A DNA stretch of 64,000 nt. Origin: Pygmaiobacter massiliensis. Its GTDB lineage: Bacteria; Bacillota; Clostridia; Oscillospirales; Ruminococcaceae. Made by a program: the position numbers and the translations under genes. The stretch lies in assembly GCF_900199435.1 (NCBI RefSeq), contig NZ_OAML01000003.1, forward strand, positions 947,166 through 1,011,165, given 5' to 3'. A model generated the notes under the pieces. The model had not been told where the DNA came from, made no database searches, and was given only the letters and a program-made list of their open reading frames with translations. Shown here in pieces: positions 41,748 to 50,790 of the stretch. Positions within the stretch are counted from its first letter, which is position 1. Every line of letters begins with the position of its first letter.

Positions 41748-43412
41748 CTAATAGCTGTAAACCTGAGTAGGCTCATATTCTCCGCTGCTGTCCTCGCAGT
41801 CCTGCAGGCTTTCGCTTGCACACACCGCCGAGACCAGCGCCATGAAGCCATCGGTTTTGCGTGATTTTTCCTCTTTTTTCTGATAAAACGTGTTTCCTTC
41901 TTTGTCTGTGGTTGTACATGTGTTGTTGGTATACCAGTTCATTAATGGGTTAATCCCCCAAACCATTTTTTGATTTGTGAAAATGCTTGCAATAACGGGG
42001 GACCAGCGCATTACAGTGACACGCTTTGTGAGCAGAATATTATTTCTCCCGCCTTTATCCGTGTCAAATCCATGGTCTCTCAATGATTTAGCGAGTAATG
42101 TGAAACGGAAGTTGTCGAGCCCAAGGCATGTGGTTTCGTACTCATCTGCTTTTTCCTCTAGCCACCCTGTTACAATGTCGGGTGAAATTTCTGGACCGTC
42201 TACAAAAGTAAGTAAGCCTTTGGCTGCCCACTCATCCAGTGGGGCTTTGATTCTTTTCAGATCTGGCGATTTTTTGCACACCCAAGTATGCGAAAGCCAA
42301 TAGTAGGTGCCTGCCTTTTTGAAGAGAAGCCCCGCTGCCACAAAGTCGGTTGTTTTCGCATAGTCGATGCCAGCCACGCAAGGCATGCCGCGCAGATCAG
42401 GCAGAGGCTTGTTTGCAGCGAGAACATTAGACCATTCGGTAACATCGTCCTCTAAGCATTCCGGCGGCAAGTTCATCCGCTTAGACATAAAAGAAGCCGC
42501 TGCCGATGGGTTCTTTTTGTATGCTGCGTATTCTGAAATGAGCTCCTGCATCAGCACAGGGAAATAAACCAAAGAGGGGTTTGCCTTGTGCCACATGAGC
42601 TGGTTGTCTACTTCGTCCGGGCTGTCTAACCGGCAGATGAAGGGGAGAAGTCCGCAATCATCTTGCCCGTGGTAAAGAACGTCCTCAGCCAATCGCTTTA
42701 AATCGTCGAGTGGCCCACCTCGGATGTTTCCGTCCGTTGTGATAATTGTCTTGCGGGGAAATTCTTTTTTGCCAAGGCCGGTGGTGGCAACGTCGACCAT
42801 GCGGTAATCTTCGTAGGCATGGTATTCGTCAAAAACAACCGCGCCCGGCCTGCCTCCGTCTTTGGTTTTATGCCCGGAAGTGCAAAAGCGCAGGTGGCTT
42901 TTGGTTTTTTTGTTGGTGATGCATTCGCTGTTCCAATGGAAGTATTTCTCCATCTGCGCGCGGTTTTCGTCTAACACATCACGCACATCGTCCGGGCTGG
43001 TTCGGGCCTGCTTTTCGCTCGTGGCGAAAATATCAACGTCATACTTAGGAACTCCGTTAATTGGCGTAATCCAGCAGAAACTTTCAAAAGCGAGATATCC
43101 GTTTTTTCCAGCACCACGCCCAACCAATACAAAGAGATTCGGCCAGCGCAGCAAACCGCTTTCGCGCCAGTAGGTACAGTTGTGAAGCGTAAAGATAAAA
43201 AGTTCCCAGGGGAATAGTTTGAAAGGAAAATGCTTTTGCTGTGCCAGGTAACGCTGAAGCTGTTCCTCATTGACATAAATATCTTGCGTATTGAAGCAAC
43301 GCTCTACATGGTCGCACAATGCGATTTGATCTTTGCATTGAGGTACATTCGCGGCGCGGACATATGCGATGTAGTTGGCGATTTCGGGTGGCAGATTAAC
43401 CAAGGTCACCAT
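41748..43412 (-). CDS. Terminase large subunit
   Basis: A 554-residue packaging motor. The ATPase has Walker A-like VLVGRGAGKNGYLAF and Walker B AVVFDEYHAYED, then ITTDGN. The nuclease domain begins CVAGIDYAKTTDFVAAG with metal-binding aspartates, and later LGLDNFR and DGFMALVSAV. I start at ATG 43412. GTG 43421 is possible. It overlaps the end of the small-subunit gene. A Lys is present in GAGKN, as in HK97-type enzymes. Confidence 0.92.
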   Translation of the reverse strand: MVTLVNLPPEIANYIAYVRAANVPQCKDQIALCDHVERCFNTQDIYVNEEQLQRYLAQQKHFPFKLFPWELFIFTLHNCTYWRESGLLRWPNLFVLVGRGAGKNGYLAFESFCWITPINGVPKYDVDIFATSEKQARTSPDDVRDVLDENRAQMEKYFHWNSECITNKKTKSHLRFCTSGHKTKDGGRPGAVVFDEYHAYEDYRMVDVATTGLGKKEFPRKTIITTDGNIRGGPLDDLKRLAEDVLYHGQDDCGLLPFICRLDSPDEVDNQLMWHKANPSLVYFPVLMQELISEYAAYKKNPSAAASFMSKRMNLPPECLEDDVTEWSNVLAANKPLPDLRGMPCVAGIDYAKTTDFVAAGLLFKKAGTYYWLSHTWVCKKSPDLKRIKAPLDEWAAKGLLTFVDGPEISPDIVTGWLEEKADEYETTCLGLDNFRFTLLAKSLRDHGFDTDKGGRNNILLTKRVTVMRWSPVIASIFTNQKMVWGINPLMNWYTNNTCTTTDKEGNTFYQKKEEKSRKTDGFMALVSAVCASESLQDCEDSSGEYEPTQVYSY

Positions 43413-43725
43413 CTGCCTCACTGCCGGAGCCGCCGGTAATCTTCTCCGTGCTCAGCCCCATAGAGGAAATAATAGCGAGCATTTGGCGCGAATATACGAT
43501 TGCATTTTTCACCGATGGGTTTTCTTTTTCGTACTCTTTGCCCGCTGCCGAATAAGCAGTGTAGGTGTGCCCTCGCTCTGCAATATCGCGCTTCATATGC
43601 TCAAGTTGTTTAAAGAAAAAGACGTAATCTTCAATCATTGAGCGATATAAATCCACGTCTGCACCCTTGCTTTTGAGCTGTTGTGTCAGCGATTCTCGGA
43701 TTCTTTTTTCTGAAAATTTGGCCAT
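43396..43725 (-). CDS. Terminase small subunit (P27 family)
   Basis: A 109-residue protein. LTQQLKSKGADVDLYRSMI, YVFFFKQLEHMKRDI and KNAIVYSRQMLAIISSMGLS are the helical pattern of P27-family small terminases, which recognise the packaging site. Its 3' end overlaps the large-subunit start by 17 bp. Confidence 0.88.
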   Translation of the reverse strand: MAKFSEKRIRESLTQQLKSKGADVDLYRSMIEDYVFFFKQLEHMKRDIAERGHTYTAYSAAGKEYEKENPSVKNAIVYSRQMLAIISSMGLSTEKITGGSGSEADGDLG

Positions 43726-43839
43726 ATTCTACCTACCTCCTTCTCGTTTTTTCCTCACGCGCGCGAAGTTTTCCATTTTGTCGACCCTTTGCCCGTTCTC
43801 CTGTTGGGCGGCCGCTTTTTGAAATTTTTGACCGGGGGG

Positions 43840-44157
43840 CTACCACTTCTCATCGTTCCACTTCGATTCTGTTTTGTGATGTCTGGCATAGTGGCACTCA
43901 TCGCACAACGCGGTGAGATTGCTCTTGGTTAATGCCAGCCAAGGAAACTTGCGGACAGTCTTTTCATGGTGTACTGTGGCTGCCGGTGTATAGAGTCCTT
44001 TGGCTTTGCAATCCTGGCATTCGTAGTGCTGTTCTTTCAAAACCAATGCTCGAAGGTGAATCCACGGCTTGCAGATATAAAAGCCGTGAATGTTATCCGC
44101 TGCCACTAATTCTTGTATCCAACGTGTAAGCCCTTCCGGTGTGTACCGCTGATTCAT
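43840..44157 (-). CDS. HNH endonuclease
   Basis: A 105-residue HNH nuclease. Zinc-binding YECQDCKAKG and ALCDECHYARHHK flank the catalytic VHHEKTVRKFP segment. HNH genes next to terminases cooperate in cos cleavage during packaging. The start ATG has AAGGAG upstream. It is the last recognisable morphogenesis-related gene before the cargo cassette. Confidence 0.9.
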   Translation of the reverse strand: MNQRYTPEGLTRWIQELVAADNIHGFYICKPWIHLRALVLKEQHYECQDCKAKGLYTPAATVHHEKTVRKFPWLALTKSNLTALCDECHYARHHKTESKWNDEKW

Positions 44158-44210
44158 TGCCGCTGCTTCTCCTTGTTGGTTTTGATGGGGTTATTTTTAA
44201 TTTTGCGCAA

Positions 44211-44252
44211 AAGAAAAAGCAGCTGAGATTGCTCTCGGCTGCTTTTTCTTAT
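44211..44252. terminator. Terminator after cargo cassette
   Basis: An AAGAAAAAGCAGC...GCTGCTTTTTCTT hairpin, with a T-rich flank on both strands. On the minus strand it follows the NERD gene and would stop transcripts of the cargo cassette before the packaging genes. Confidence 0.8.
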
Positions 44253-44360
44253 TTTGCACAATATTAGTTTAGCATGAAAGTAGGTCCTCTTGGTGACCCA
44301 ATTTGAATATTTTTAGAAAATAATATTCTTGTATCGCGTGAGAAAACGCTAGGTATAGGA

Positions 44361-45293
44361 CTACTGTATATTAATAATAGATCGGCATCTAGGATAGTTA
44401 GAACACCCGTAAAACTCTTTGCCAGCATTAGGCCCTTTGAAGGCTTTACGCAAAACCATGACAGCACCGCATTTCGGACAAAGGATCTCTGTTGCTTTTG
44501 CCTGTTCCGTATTTTCCGTTTCCGCTGCAGTCGAGCAAGCTTCTTCTAAAGCAGCTTTGAATTTTTCGGTATAATCAATATTGGGTTGCTTGTGTATTTG
44601 AAGAAAAAAATGTGCCATTGCCTCCATGTCTTTTTCGCTCATGGAAACAGCATTTGGCTCGCTGTCTATTCTGCGTATATACTGAGCTAATTGGTCTGCT
44701 TTGATAACCTGTGATTTCACTTCTTTTTTTGCATATCGATCATAAAGGACGGTTTTAGGATTGGCGAGAACCACAATTGACCGGTATGTATCATAGAAAT
44801 ATCTTTCAAAAATAGCTTTTAAGAAGATGTTTCCTATTTCGGCAGAACGGATTTCCTTAATGAGCTCCAAATGTCTTCGATTTTGTGTAATAGGGGAATA
44901 GATACCTTCCTTTTTTGTGCTGCGTCCGTAAGAGATAGTGCGCGTGAAATCACCGGCGCTGTTAATTTCAATATTACCATAAAGATTCTTGCATTCCAAT
45001 ACAAAGCAATGCTTGCGGGTAACAATCAAGTAATCAATCTGGCTTGTTAACCCTTCATGTTCTAAATATAAATCATGTAACACGAACATTGGGATATGGC
45101 TGTTCTCAAGCTCATATCGAACAGCCTTTTCACCGAAAATACCGGCATCTACGCGGCGGATTTCCTCATCGAGTTTGTTAGTCAATTCTTCGGTTGCTGT
45201 TTTACGGAACTTTTGCAAGACGGTAAGTTGGCGCTCCGCTTCACTGTCATCTTTCAAAAAAATAGGTTCCTTGATTTTGTCGAATAGGCCCAT
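44361..45293 (-). CDS. NERD-domain nuclease with zinc ribbon
   Basis: A 310-residue protein. The NERD (nuclease-related) domain spans about residues 50-165. The GE in AGIFGEKAVRYEL, the aspartate in LTSQIDYLIVTRKH and the ECKN in CFVLECKNLYGNIEI form the PD-(D/E)XK-like core. The C-terminus has a topoisomerase-type C4 ribbon (CPKCG...YGCSNYPRC). NERD proteins are linked to DNA processing and defence. Here it is the last gene of a non-structural block in the prophage late operon. Confidence 0.82.
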   Translation of the reverse strand: MGLFDKIKEPIFLKDDSEAERQLTVLQKFRKTATEELTNKLDEEIRRVDAGIFGEKAVRYELENSHIPMFVLHDLYLEHEGLTSQIDYLIVTRKHCFVLECKNLYGNIEINSAGDFTRTISYGRSTKKEGIYSPITQNRRHLELIKEIRSAEIGNIFLKAIFERYFYDTYRSIVVLANPKTVLYDRYAKKEVKSQVIKADQLAQYIRRIDSEPNAVSMSEKDMEAMAHFFLQIHKQPNIDYTEKFKAALEEACSTAAETENTEQAKATEILCPKCGAVMVLRKAFKGPNAGKEFYGCSNYPRCRSIINIQ

Positions 45294-45432
45294 GGGTACC
45301 CTCGCTTTAGTAAGTAGTTATGGTCATGACTATTTCACGCATAATAAACATAATGGAAAACTTACATCAATAATTTCCACAGCGAAAAAACGCCACAAAT
45401 GGCTGCTTTGTTTCACCTCAAATTAAGTGTTT

Positions 45433-46485
45433 TTACTCTCGGATAGCATCAAGCCAATTCCGATCAAGATGCAAAATTAAGTTTCTTGTAATTCCTCCCA
45501 ACACAATGTTGACATTCAGCAAACCAAACAATCGCTCCTTTTCATCAAGTGCAATTTCTCCACCAAACACAGAAGCATAATCTAATGATTCAGGTGGCGT
45601 GAAATAGAATCTGCGATGGTCGTCATTGATTTCCATCCAGAATAGGCGTTGTCCACCATTCACATTATTATAATTGCGAGTAAAGTAGACGCGACAACGT
45701 CCTTCGTCGGAGGCCGCGAATTCATCCTCAGGAAATGGCCTGTTACCAACGAAATGAAGAAATACTCCTGTAGCGGTTGTCGCGATAAAACTGGATTTTA
45801 TTATTACAAGTTCGTTTTGAAGTTGTGATAAGATTTCATGGTATCCGTCAGCACAATACTGTGCAAAGATATTTTGGTCAAAATTTTGATTGCGAATTGC
45901 AGAAATGAAAGTTCGCTGAAAATCATTCCAGTGTCCAGCTTTTATGCAATTCACTGATAAGTAGTTTGATTCAAATTCCACAAGAGTGTTTTTTATTTGG
46001 TCAATCAAGTAATTGTTAGCATATGAGATTGTCTTAATGCCATGGGCGTAGGCAAGTTTTTCGGCCTCCGCTTGAAAGCCACTTGCCGAAAAGTAGACAC
46101 CAACTTCTGCCTTCCTAGGATAGGCCTCTTCAGGACTAACACCATCTGCGACAAAATAGTTTTCTTGAATATCTTTCACCACTCCGATATATTCCCGAAT
46201 ATGTTTTTTTGCTAACGGGCTTCTATAAAATTTCACTTCGCCCAAAAGACGCAGCGGATAGGAAAATGGAATCAAACGATTAAAATCGCAGGGACAATCA
46301 ATTTGGTGCCAGCATCCGCGCCCTCTGATTTCTATAAACCCCTCCCGGTTCTTTCTTACCCGTTCCTGAGGTTCTGTAGCGAAGGCTATCAGAGTGAAAC
46401 CGTTTTTCCTAAGGAGTTCATTAATTATTACTTCGAACAAATATCCTTTTAGTTGGCTGCGATACATACTAAATTCATTCCGCAT
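45433..46485 (-). CDS. Mrr-like PD-(D/E)XK endonuclease
   Basis: A 350-residue protein. The N-terminal domain begins with a helix (YLFEVIINELLRKNGF), then the aspartate in CWHQIDCPCDF and the motif LLGEVKFYRSP (E-x-K). A helix (KKHIREYIGVVKDI) and the strand VGVYFSASGFQ follow. This is the Mrr/restriction-endonuclease fold. The C-terminal half is unknown. It lies on the minus strand between a small unknown frame and the NERD gene, so the three nucleases or nuclease-like proteins form a cargo cassette. Confidence 0.65.
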   Translation of the reverse strand: MRNEFSMYRSQLKGYLFEVIINELLRKNGFTLIAFATEPQERVRKNREGFIEIRGRGCWHQIDCPCDFNRLIPFSYPLRLLGEVKFYRSPLAKKHIREYIGVVKDIQENYFVADGVSPEEAYPRKAEVGVYFSASGFQAEAEKLAYAHGIKTISYANNYLIDQIKNTLVEFESNYLSVNCIKAGHWNDFQRTFISAIRNQNFDQNIFAQYCADGYHEILSQLQNELVIIKSSFIATTATGVFLHFVGNRPFPEDEFAASDEGRCRVYFTRNYNNVNGGQRLFWMEINDDHRRFYFTPPESLDYASVFGGEIALDEKERLFGLLNVNIVLGGITRNLILHLDRNWLDAIRE

Positions 46486-46511
46486 AATATTTTCCCCACC
46501 CTTTTCGTTTA

Positions 46512-46706
46512 CTACTTGCTTTTAGCCGAGGTTAAGGTTCTAATCAACTCGTACCAGTTTTCTAAGTACGTTTCTGCTTCTGGTAGATGGAAGATTAAGT
46601 GCGGCTCGTTTAGGCAGTTAATAAAACATAGAATGTCTTTTACTGGCCGCCGTTTTTCGGTTGAAGATAAGTAGTTACAGGAGCTTGTTTTCAGCGCACC
46701 TTTCAC
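46512..46706 (-). CDS. Possible small gene/remnant within cargo cassette
   Basis: A 64-codon frame from GTG 46706 (no good ribosome site). It continues open upstream in frame to about 46755. It reads VKDILCFINCLNEPHL and LPEAETYLENWYELIRTL, which looks coding. It may be the C-terminal remnant of a third cassette gene. Confidence 0.35.
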   Translation of the reverse strand: MKGALKTSSCNYLSSTEKRRPVKDILCFINCLNEPHLIFHLPEAETYLENWYELIRTLTSAKSK

Positions 46707-46797
46707 ATCTTCTAAACCATGGCTTTCTGTGTTAAGTACTAAGCGATACAGTAGCTAATTGCTTTTCTGGTAACAAAGCTAAGCTAACATTCAATCG

Positions 46798-48315
46798 TTA
46801 CAAAATATCTGCAAAATACCCAGCATTGGTTCTGGAAAACATAACTTTCGATGGGAACACATTCTCGCCCCTATTTGCTAAATCAACTAAAGTCATCGCC
46901 CATCCAGATAACTCTTCTGGAATTCGATAGCACTTTACCTCGTCTTCTTCTAAAATCGTAACTACTGGAATCATTCCTTTGCTTATGCCTACTGATAATA
47001 CATCAAATGTTTGATGTCCATTTTTTATTTCAAGAAAAGGTTGCTTGTCAATGTCAAAGTAAACCTTTGCTCCTTGGCGATTTATTAAAAAACCATTAGA
47101 TAAGTCGTTATCTGTAACAGCATCAATTGGCAACGCAGGCGTTTGTCTGCCGTTTCCCATCCGTTCAAAATGCTCAGCAAGACATTTACAACAATAAGCG
47201 TTGAAATACTCACCTTGCATATCAAGGCTTTTTTTTATATCTTCCACCGATTGAAAATGATTCATGAAATTTAAGAGAGCAATGAACACTATCAAATCAT
47301 CCGAGTATGTTCCAGCAAACGTCTTATACCATGCCGTGTTCAATTCAATGGCTACTTGGTGTAATTTCTTGTAAAGGGCAAGCTGCCGCTCATTGATAAC
47401 GAACCAACTCTTATCGAGGATTTTCTTGTTTAGTGGTTCTTCAGGCGAAGCATATTCCAATTCGTTATGTAGTGCCTTAAGCAATTTTGAAATGATGCCT
47501 GCCAACATATCAGCCATACGAATTCCGCAGGAGGTCAATGAGTCTGCCTCGGAAACTGCGCATAAGCCCGCTCGTTCAGCGGCTTTCACTGTGTTGCTAT
47601 TTTCGCCTTCTTTGTCTATGGTAATCGAATAATCATGAATGCCTTTTTCATCCAGAAATTTTCTAAATCCCACGAAAGCGATGTCATAGTTCCAGTCAAT
47701 TGTTTTAATCGAGGATACGTCGTCCAAGAGCAAGAGAATTTGGCTAAATTGCTTAATTTCCTCTTGTTTCAACGTTTCGTTTGCCTTATCTTTTTCGATT
47801 TGGGATGTAAAGAAGTTTTTCAATAAACCAATAAGTTCACTTGTGTTATTATACATCCCCGCCATAATTTCGCTTGGCTGATACAAGACTATTGCCTTCG
47901 TGATGGAATATTTCATCGCATCCATATTCACGAAAAGGCTGTTTTCATATTCCTCAAATAACTGATAGATTATGTATTCGATTTTACTTGTGACAGCATA
48001 ATAGACAAGGATTCTTCCATCGAACAGCGTCAAGAAGTCCTCTAACAAGGAAAGGCTGTCAGCGTTCAAGGAGGCAAAACCACTTTTTAGTTGGCTTTGC
48101 TTGATAGTAGTGCTTTTTAGTTCGCCGTTTGACTGCCTGTGCTGATATTTAGACTCAAACGCTGCGTATCTTTTATACAATCCGGCCTGATTGTCAGAGA
48201 ACCAGCCAACGATAACCGCAATAAAGCTGTCGAAATAATTCTCTGCAGTAATGGTTTTATGGTTGATTTTTCGGCTATGCTCAGATTCATCATAATAGAA
48301 ATTATATTTACTCAC
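46798..48315 (-). CDS. DUF3800-like protein with C-terminal extension
   Basis: A 505-residue protein. The start NFYYDESEHSRKIN and the later CGIRMADMLAGIISKLL are the two acidic signatures of DUF3800 (an RNase H-like fold, often prophage- or defence-borne). The typical protein is 200-300 residues. The extra C-terminal ~200 residues are unrecognised. The start is GTG 48315, which has GAAGGAG 8 bp upstream. It is the first gene of the cargo cassette, followed by the Mrr-like and NERD genes on the same strand. Confidence 0.65.
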   Translation of the reverse strand: MSKYNFYYDESEHSRKINHKTITAENYFDSFIAVIVGWFSDNQAGLYKRYAAFESKYQHRQSNGELKSTTIKQSQLKSGFASLNADSLSLLEDFLTLFDGRILVYYAVTSKIEYIIYQLFEEYENSLFVNMDAMKYSITKAIVLYQPSEIMAGMYNNTSELIGLLKNFFTSQIEKDKANETLKQEEIKQFSQILLLLDDVSSIKTIDWNYDIAFVGFRKFLDEKGIHDYSITIDKEGENSNTVKAAERAGLCAVSEADSLTSCGIRMADMLAGIISKLLKALHNELEYASPEEPLNKKILDKSWFVINERQLALYKKLHQVAIELNTAWYKTFAGTYSDDLIVFIALLNFMNHFQSVEDIKKSLDMQGEYFNAYCCKCLAEHFERMGNGRQTPALPIDAVTDNDLSNGFLINRQGAKVYFDIDKQPFLEIKNGHQTFDVLSVGISKGMIPVVTILEEDEVKCYRIPEELSGWAMTLVDLANRGENVFPSKVMFSRTNAGYFADIL

Positions 48316-48520
48316 AAATTTGGCTCCTTCTGGCAACAAAATACATTCTGTATAAGCAGGTAGGATGTTTCGATTATTGCTATAAATTTTCCGTGTGTGC
48401 TTTTATGATACCATTTGAAGCCATCGGAAAGAATTGAAAAAATGCTCAAAAAATAACCAAAAATATGTGGGATATTACATTATTTTCTATTTTTCGCAAT
48501 ATATTGAAAGGAAAAGCAAA

Positions 48521-48566
48521 AAACTCTTGGCACAGCAGCTGCAAAACACACTGTTCTAAGAGCTTT
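48521..48566 (-). terminator. Imperfect terminator after late-regulator-like gene
   Basis: A GCTCTTAGAACAG...CTGTGCCAAGAG stem followed by TTTTTT on the minus strand, just downstream of 48575. It would separate the early/middle operon from the cargo cassette, giving the cassette its own transcription unit. Confidence 0.65.
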
Positions 48567-48574
48567 TTAGTATC

Positions 48575-48994
48575 TTATTTATTTAATTTTTTATCTAAAA
48601 GATAGAAGAACTTCCGCCTATCTTCATAAAATTGCCGACGCCCGCAGGCAGGGGATAGATACTCATACGGTAGATTAGCTGCGGTAACATTAGCAAGTAA
48701 ACTGTGATAGTTCACCGAATCCACCTCCATCGCAGTTTGCTCAATCAGTTCGATGTCCCTCGCAAGCTGCTGAGCACGTTCTGCCTTGGCTGCGGTTGGG
48801 TCCGAAGTTCCACTGCCGTGGGGCTCATTGCTATATGTAACTGCGCCAATTCCGCGCAACGCTGCAAGTCGCTGCTTTTTTTCGTCATACTGCAAGCAGA
48901 AGTTTTTTAATTCGCGGTAGCGGTATTTTGATATTTCATATTTTTCGAGGTTTAAATCCTTTTGGTTTGGCAAAGTTGCGTCCTCCTTCTGCAT
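48575..48994 (-). CDS. Phage regulator-like protein (RinA/ArpU-type position)
   Basis: A 139-residue protein: a helical start (NLEKYEISKYRYRELKNF), a coiled middle (AERAQQLARDIELIEQTA), and the ending ACGRRQFYEDRRKFFYLLD. The C-terminal "GRR.FY..RR.FF..L" pattern and the position before the terminase region are those of late-gene activators in Firmicutes siphoviruses. The family call is tentative. Confidence 0.55.
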   Translation of the reverse strand: MQKEDATLPNQKDLNLEKYEISKYRYRELKNFCLQYDEKKQRLAALRGIGAVTYSNEPHGSGTSDPTAAKAERAQQLARDIELIEQTAMEVDSVNYHSLLANVTAANLPYEYLSPACGRRQFYEDRRKFFYLLDKKLNK

Positions 48995-49006
48995 TTGACG
49001 ATGTTC

Positions 49007-49726
49007 TTACTCTGTACGCTCGTTGGCTGTTTTGAAATGTTCTGAATCTATTTCAAAGCCTACATAATCCCGGCCAGCGTTTAACGCTGCTATCTTGGTG
49101 GTGCCGCTGCCCATACAGCAGTCGAGGACAAGCTGCCCTGGCTCTGTGTAGGTGTGGATCAGATACTCAAACAAGGCAACCGGCTTTTGCGTCGGGTGAA
49201 GGCCGTCCCGTTGGCAGGGGAAGGTAAGTATCTGCCGCGGATAATTTGTGTATTTACTGGTGTATGCTTTGCTAAGTGTCTTCGGATCATAAACGTAATC
49301 GCTGGCAACCTTTTTCGCTGTGTGCGGTTTTGGATTTGAGATTGCAATAAGCCCTTGCGGATTGTAGATCGGTGTTTTGCGATAGAACACAACGACTTCC
49401 TCGACGCAGCGCAAAGGCTGGTATTTCGCGAATGGAAAACCGGTGACTTGGTTTTTGTTCCAGTACCAAGCGTATTTGAAGTGGCGGCGATTGCTGTTAA
49501 TTAAATCGGTAGTGAACGGCTGCGCAGCGGTAAATACCATTGCACCGTTTGGCTTGCAAACGCGGTTTAGTTGCTGCCAAAGCTGGTCGAAGGGGATAAG
49601 GCTATCCCAGCGGCACCCGGTAATGCCATAAGGCAGATCAGTCAGCACCATATCCACACAGCTATCGGGAAGGAGCTGCATCCCAGCGATGCAGTCCATG
49701 TTAAAAAGTTTGTTTGTGTATTCCAT
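49007..49726 (-). CDS. Phage DNA methyltransferase (N6-A/N4-C class)
   Basis: A 239-residue methyltransferase. Motif IV appears as TDLPYG (residues 29-34, a DPPY variant) and comes before motif I (LVLDCCMGSGTT), giving the beta-class order. HPTQKPV precedes motif I, as in N6-adenine/N4-cytosine enzymes. I start at ATG 49726 behind GGAGAGAGGA. The long ORF upstream to 49879 is not coding. It probably protects phage DNA from host restriction. The target is unknown. Confidence 0.92.
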   Translation of the reverse strand: MEYTNKLFNMDCIAGMQLLPDSCVDMVLTDLPYGITGCRWDSLIPFDQLWQQLNRVCKPNGAMVFTAAQPFTTDLINSNRRHFKYAWYWNKNQVTGFPFAKYQPLRCVEEVVVFYRKTPIYNPQGLIAISNPKPHTAKKVASDYVYDPKTLSKAYTSKYTNYPRQILTFPCQRDGLHPTQKPVALFEYLIHTYTEPGQLVLDCCMGSGTTKIAALNAGRDYVGFEIDSEHFKTANERTE

Positions 49727-49752
49727 ATTGTCCTCTCTCCTCTGCTTATTGG

Positions 49753-50058
49753 TTAGATGTAACCACTCCTTTCGTTCTCGGCTTTTACACCCAGAAGCGT
49801 TAATACCCAGCAAGGCTCTTTTGGGTTTCCTCTCCATTCTGGACGTGCCCCATGCCGTAGCCGTGCCGTTATCGTGCAATACAATTTGGGACTATCTGCC
49901 CGGTACCCGTTCCGCAGGCATATTTCCATTTGTCCATTAGCATTCATTGCGGGGCCAAATCGCGCGGCATAGCAGGGTGTGTCGGAACGGTATTCTTCCA
50001 GTTTTTCGCCTGCTGCGATCATGTCGAACCACTTCTTTTTAATTGGCAATGTTAGCAT
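49753..50058 (-). CDS. ASCH-domain-like protein
   Basis: A 101-residue protein. LTLPIKKKWFDMIAAGEKLEEYR is the ASCH signature, a predicted RNA-binding beta-barrel (KxWFDMIxxGxKxxEYR). The later RNGYRADSPKLYCTI fits the second half. The start ATG 50058 has AAAGGAG. Its function is unknown. ASCH proteins are frequent in phage replication regions. Confidence 0.8.
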   Translation of the reverse strand: MLTLPIKKKWFDMIAAGEKLEEYRSDTPCYAARFGPAMNANGQMEICLRNGYRADSPKLYCTITARLRHGARPEWRGNPKEPCWVLTLLGVKAENERSGYI

Positions 50059-50063
50059 GACGG

Positions 50064-50507
50064 TTACTCCTTTCTGTCGTCGGTCACAATCTCGCGCCAA
50101 AGCCATCCGCTGGGCCGAGCATGCCGCTCGATGAAAAGCCGGCGGCGTAAGGTGTAGTCGCGGGATTTTCTCTTTGTGAATTTGCTTTTGATTTCCACTA
50201 CTTCAACTGTTCCGCTGCGGTAGTGAAGTACAAAGTCTGGCTTGAATACCGCTGCCGGAAACTTTTTGCCGCAAAATTCCGCTGCCGGGTAAAGTTCAAA
50301 CTCTCGGTGTAGTTCGCATTTTGCAATGGTGCCATTGCGCAGCCCGGGCAAAACCTCGGCAAGATAAAACTCGCGCTCGCCGTTGCTGTCAAAAGCATCT
50401 TTGGGCAACTTTGCAGGCATTGCGCTTTTTCGCTGCTGCCCGGCGGCAAGCTGGCGGGCAATTTGCCGCTGTGCATCTGGACCGAGACGGCTGATATCAA
50501 TCCCCAT
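50064..50507 (-). CDS. DUF1064-like PD-(D/E)XK nuclease
   Basis: A 147-residue protein. FDSNGEREFYLAEVLPGL carries the first glutamate, VFKPDFVLHYRSGTV the aspartate, and VEVVEIKSKFTKRKSRDYTL the E-x-K core. This is the DUF1064 / phage resolvase-like pattern. It probably resolves recombination or branch structures in phage DNA. It shares a short spacing with the ASCH gene. Confidence 0.75.
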   Translation of the reverse strand: MGIDISRLGPDAQRQIARQLAAGQQRKSAMPAKLPKDAFDSNGEREFYLAEVLPGLRNGTIAKCELHREFELYPAAEFCGKKFPAAVFKPDFVLHYRSGTVEVVEIKSKFTKRKSRDYTLRRRLFIERHARPSGWLWREIVTDDRKE

Positions 50508-50512
50508 TGTGC

Positions 50513-50767
50513 CTACCTTGATTTGCGAGCAGCTCTTTTCTTGCGCAGCAGTACAATCTGGTCAAGCTTAAAGCATTCGCGGTAAAGCACCTTGTATTCT
50601 GCGGACCGCTTGTCCGGAAATTCCACGGTTACAAACTGGCCGAGCGGGTGAATAAATACCAAGGTGCCGATGGTTGGCTTTTCGGTGGCCGCTTCAAATT
50701 TGCCGAGCGGTGCTTTCGCGTTTTCGGGGCGAATAGCCCGCACGGTTGCGCCTGTTTTCAGTTTCAT
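50513..50767 (-). CDS. Small phage protein, unknown
   Basis: An 84-residue, very basic protein starting MKLKTGATVRAIRPENAK and ending LLRKKRAARKSR. The start is ATG 50767, with AGGTAC upstream. The ORF before it is not coding. It fits small DNA-binding or scaffold-like early proteins but has no family. Confidence 0.55.
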   Translation of the reverse strand: MKLKTGATVRAIRPENAKAPLGKFEAATEKPTIGTLVFIHPLGQFVTVEFPDKRSAEYKVLYRECFKLDQIVLLRKKRAARKSR

Positions 50768-50790
50768 AGATATGTACCTCCAAATTTTCG

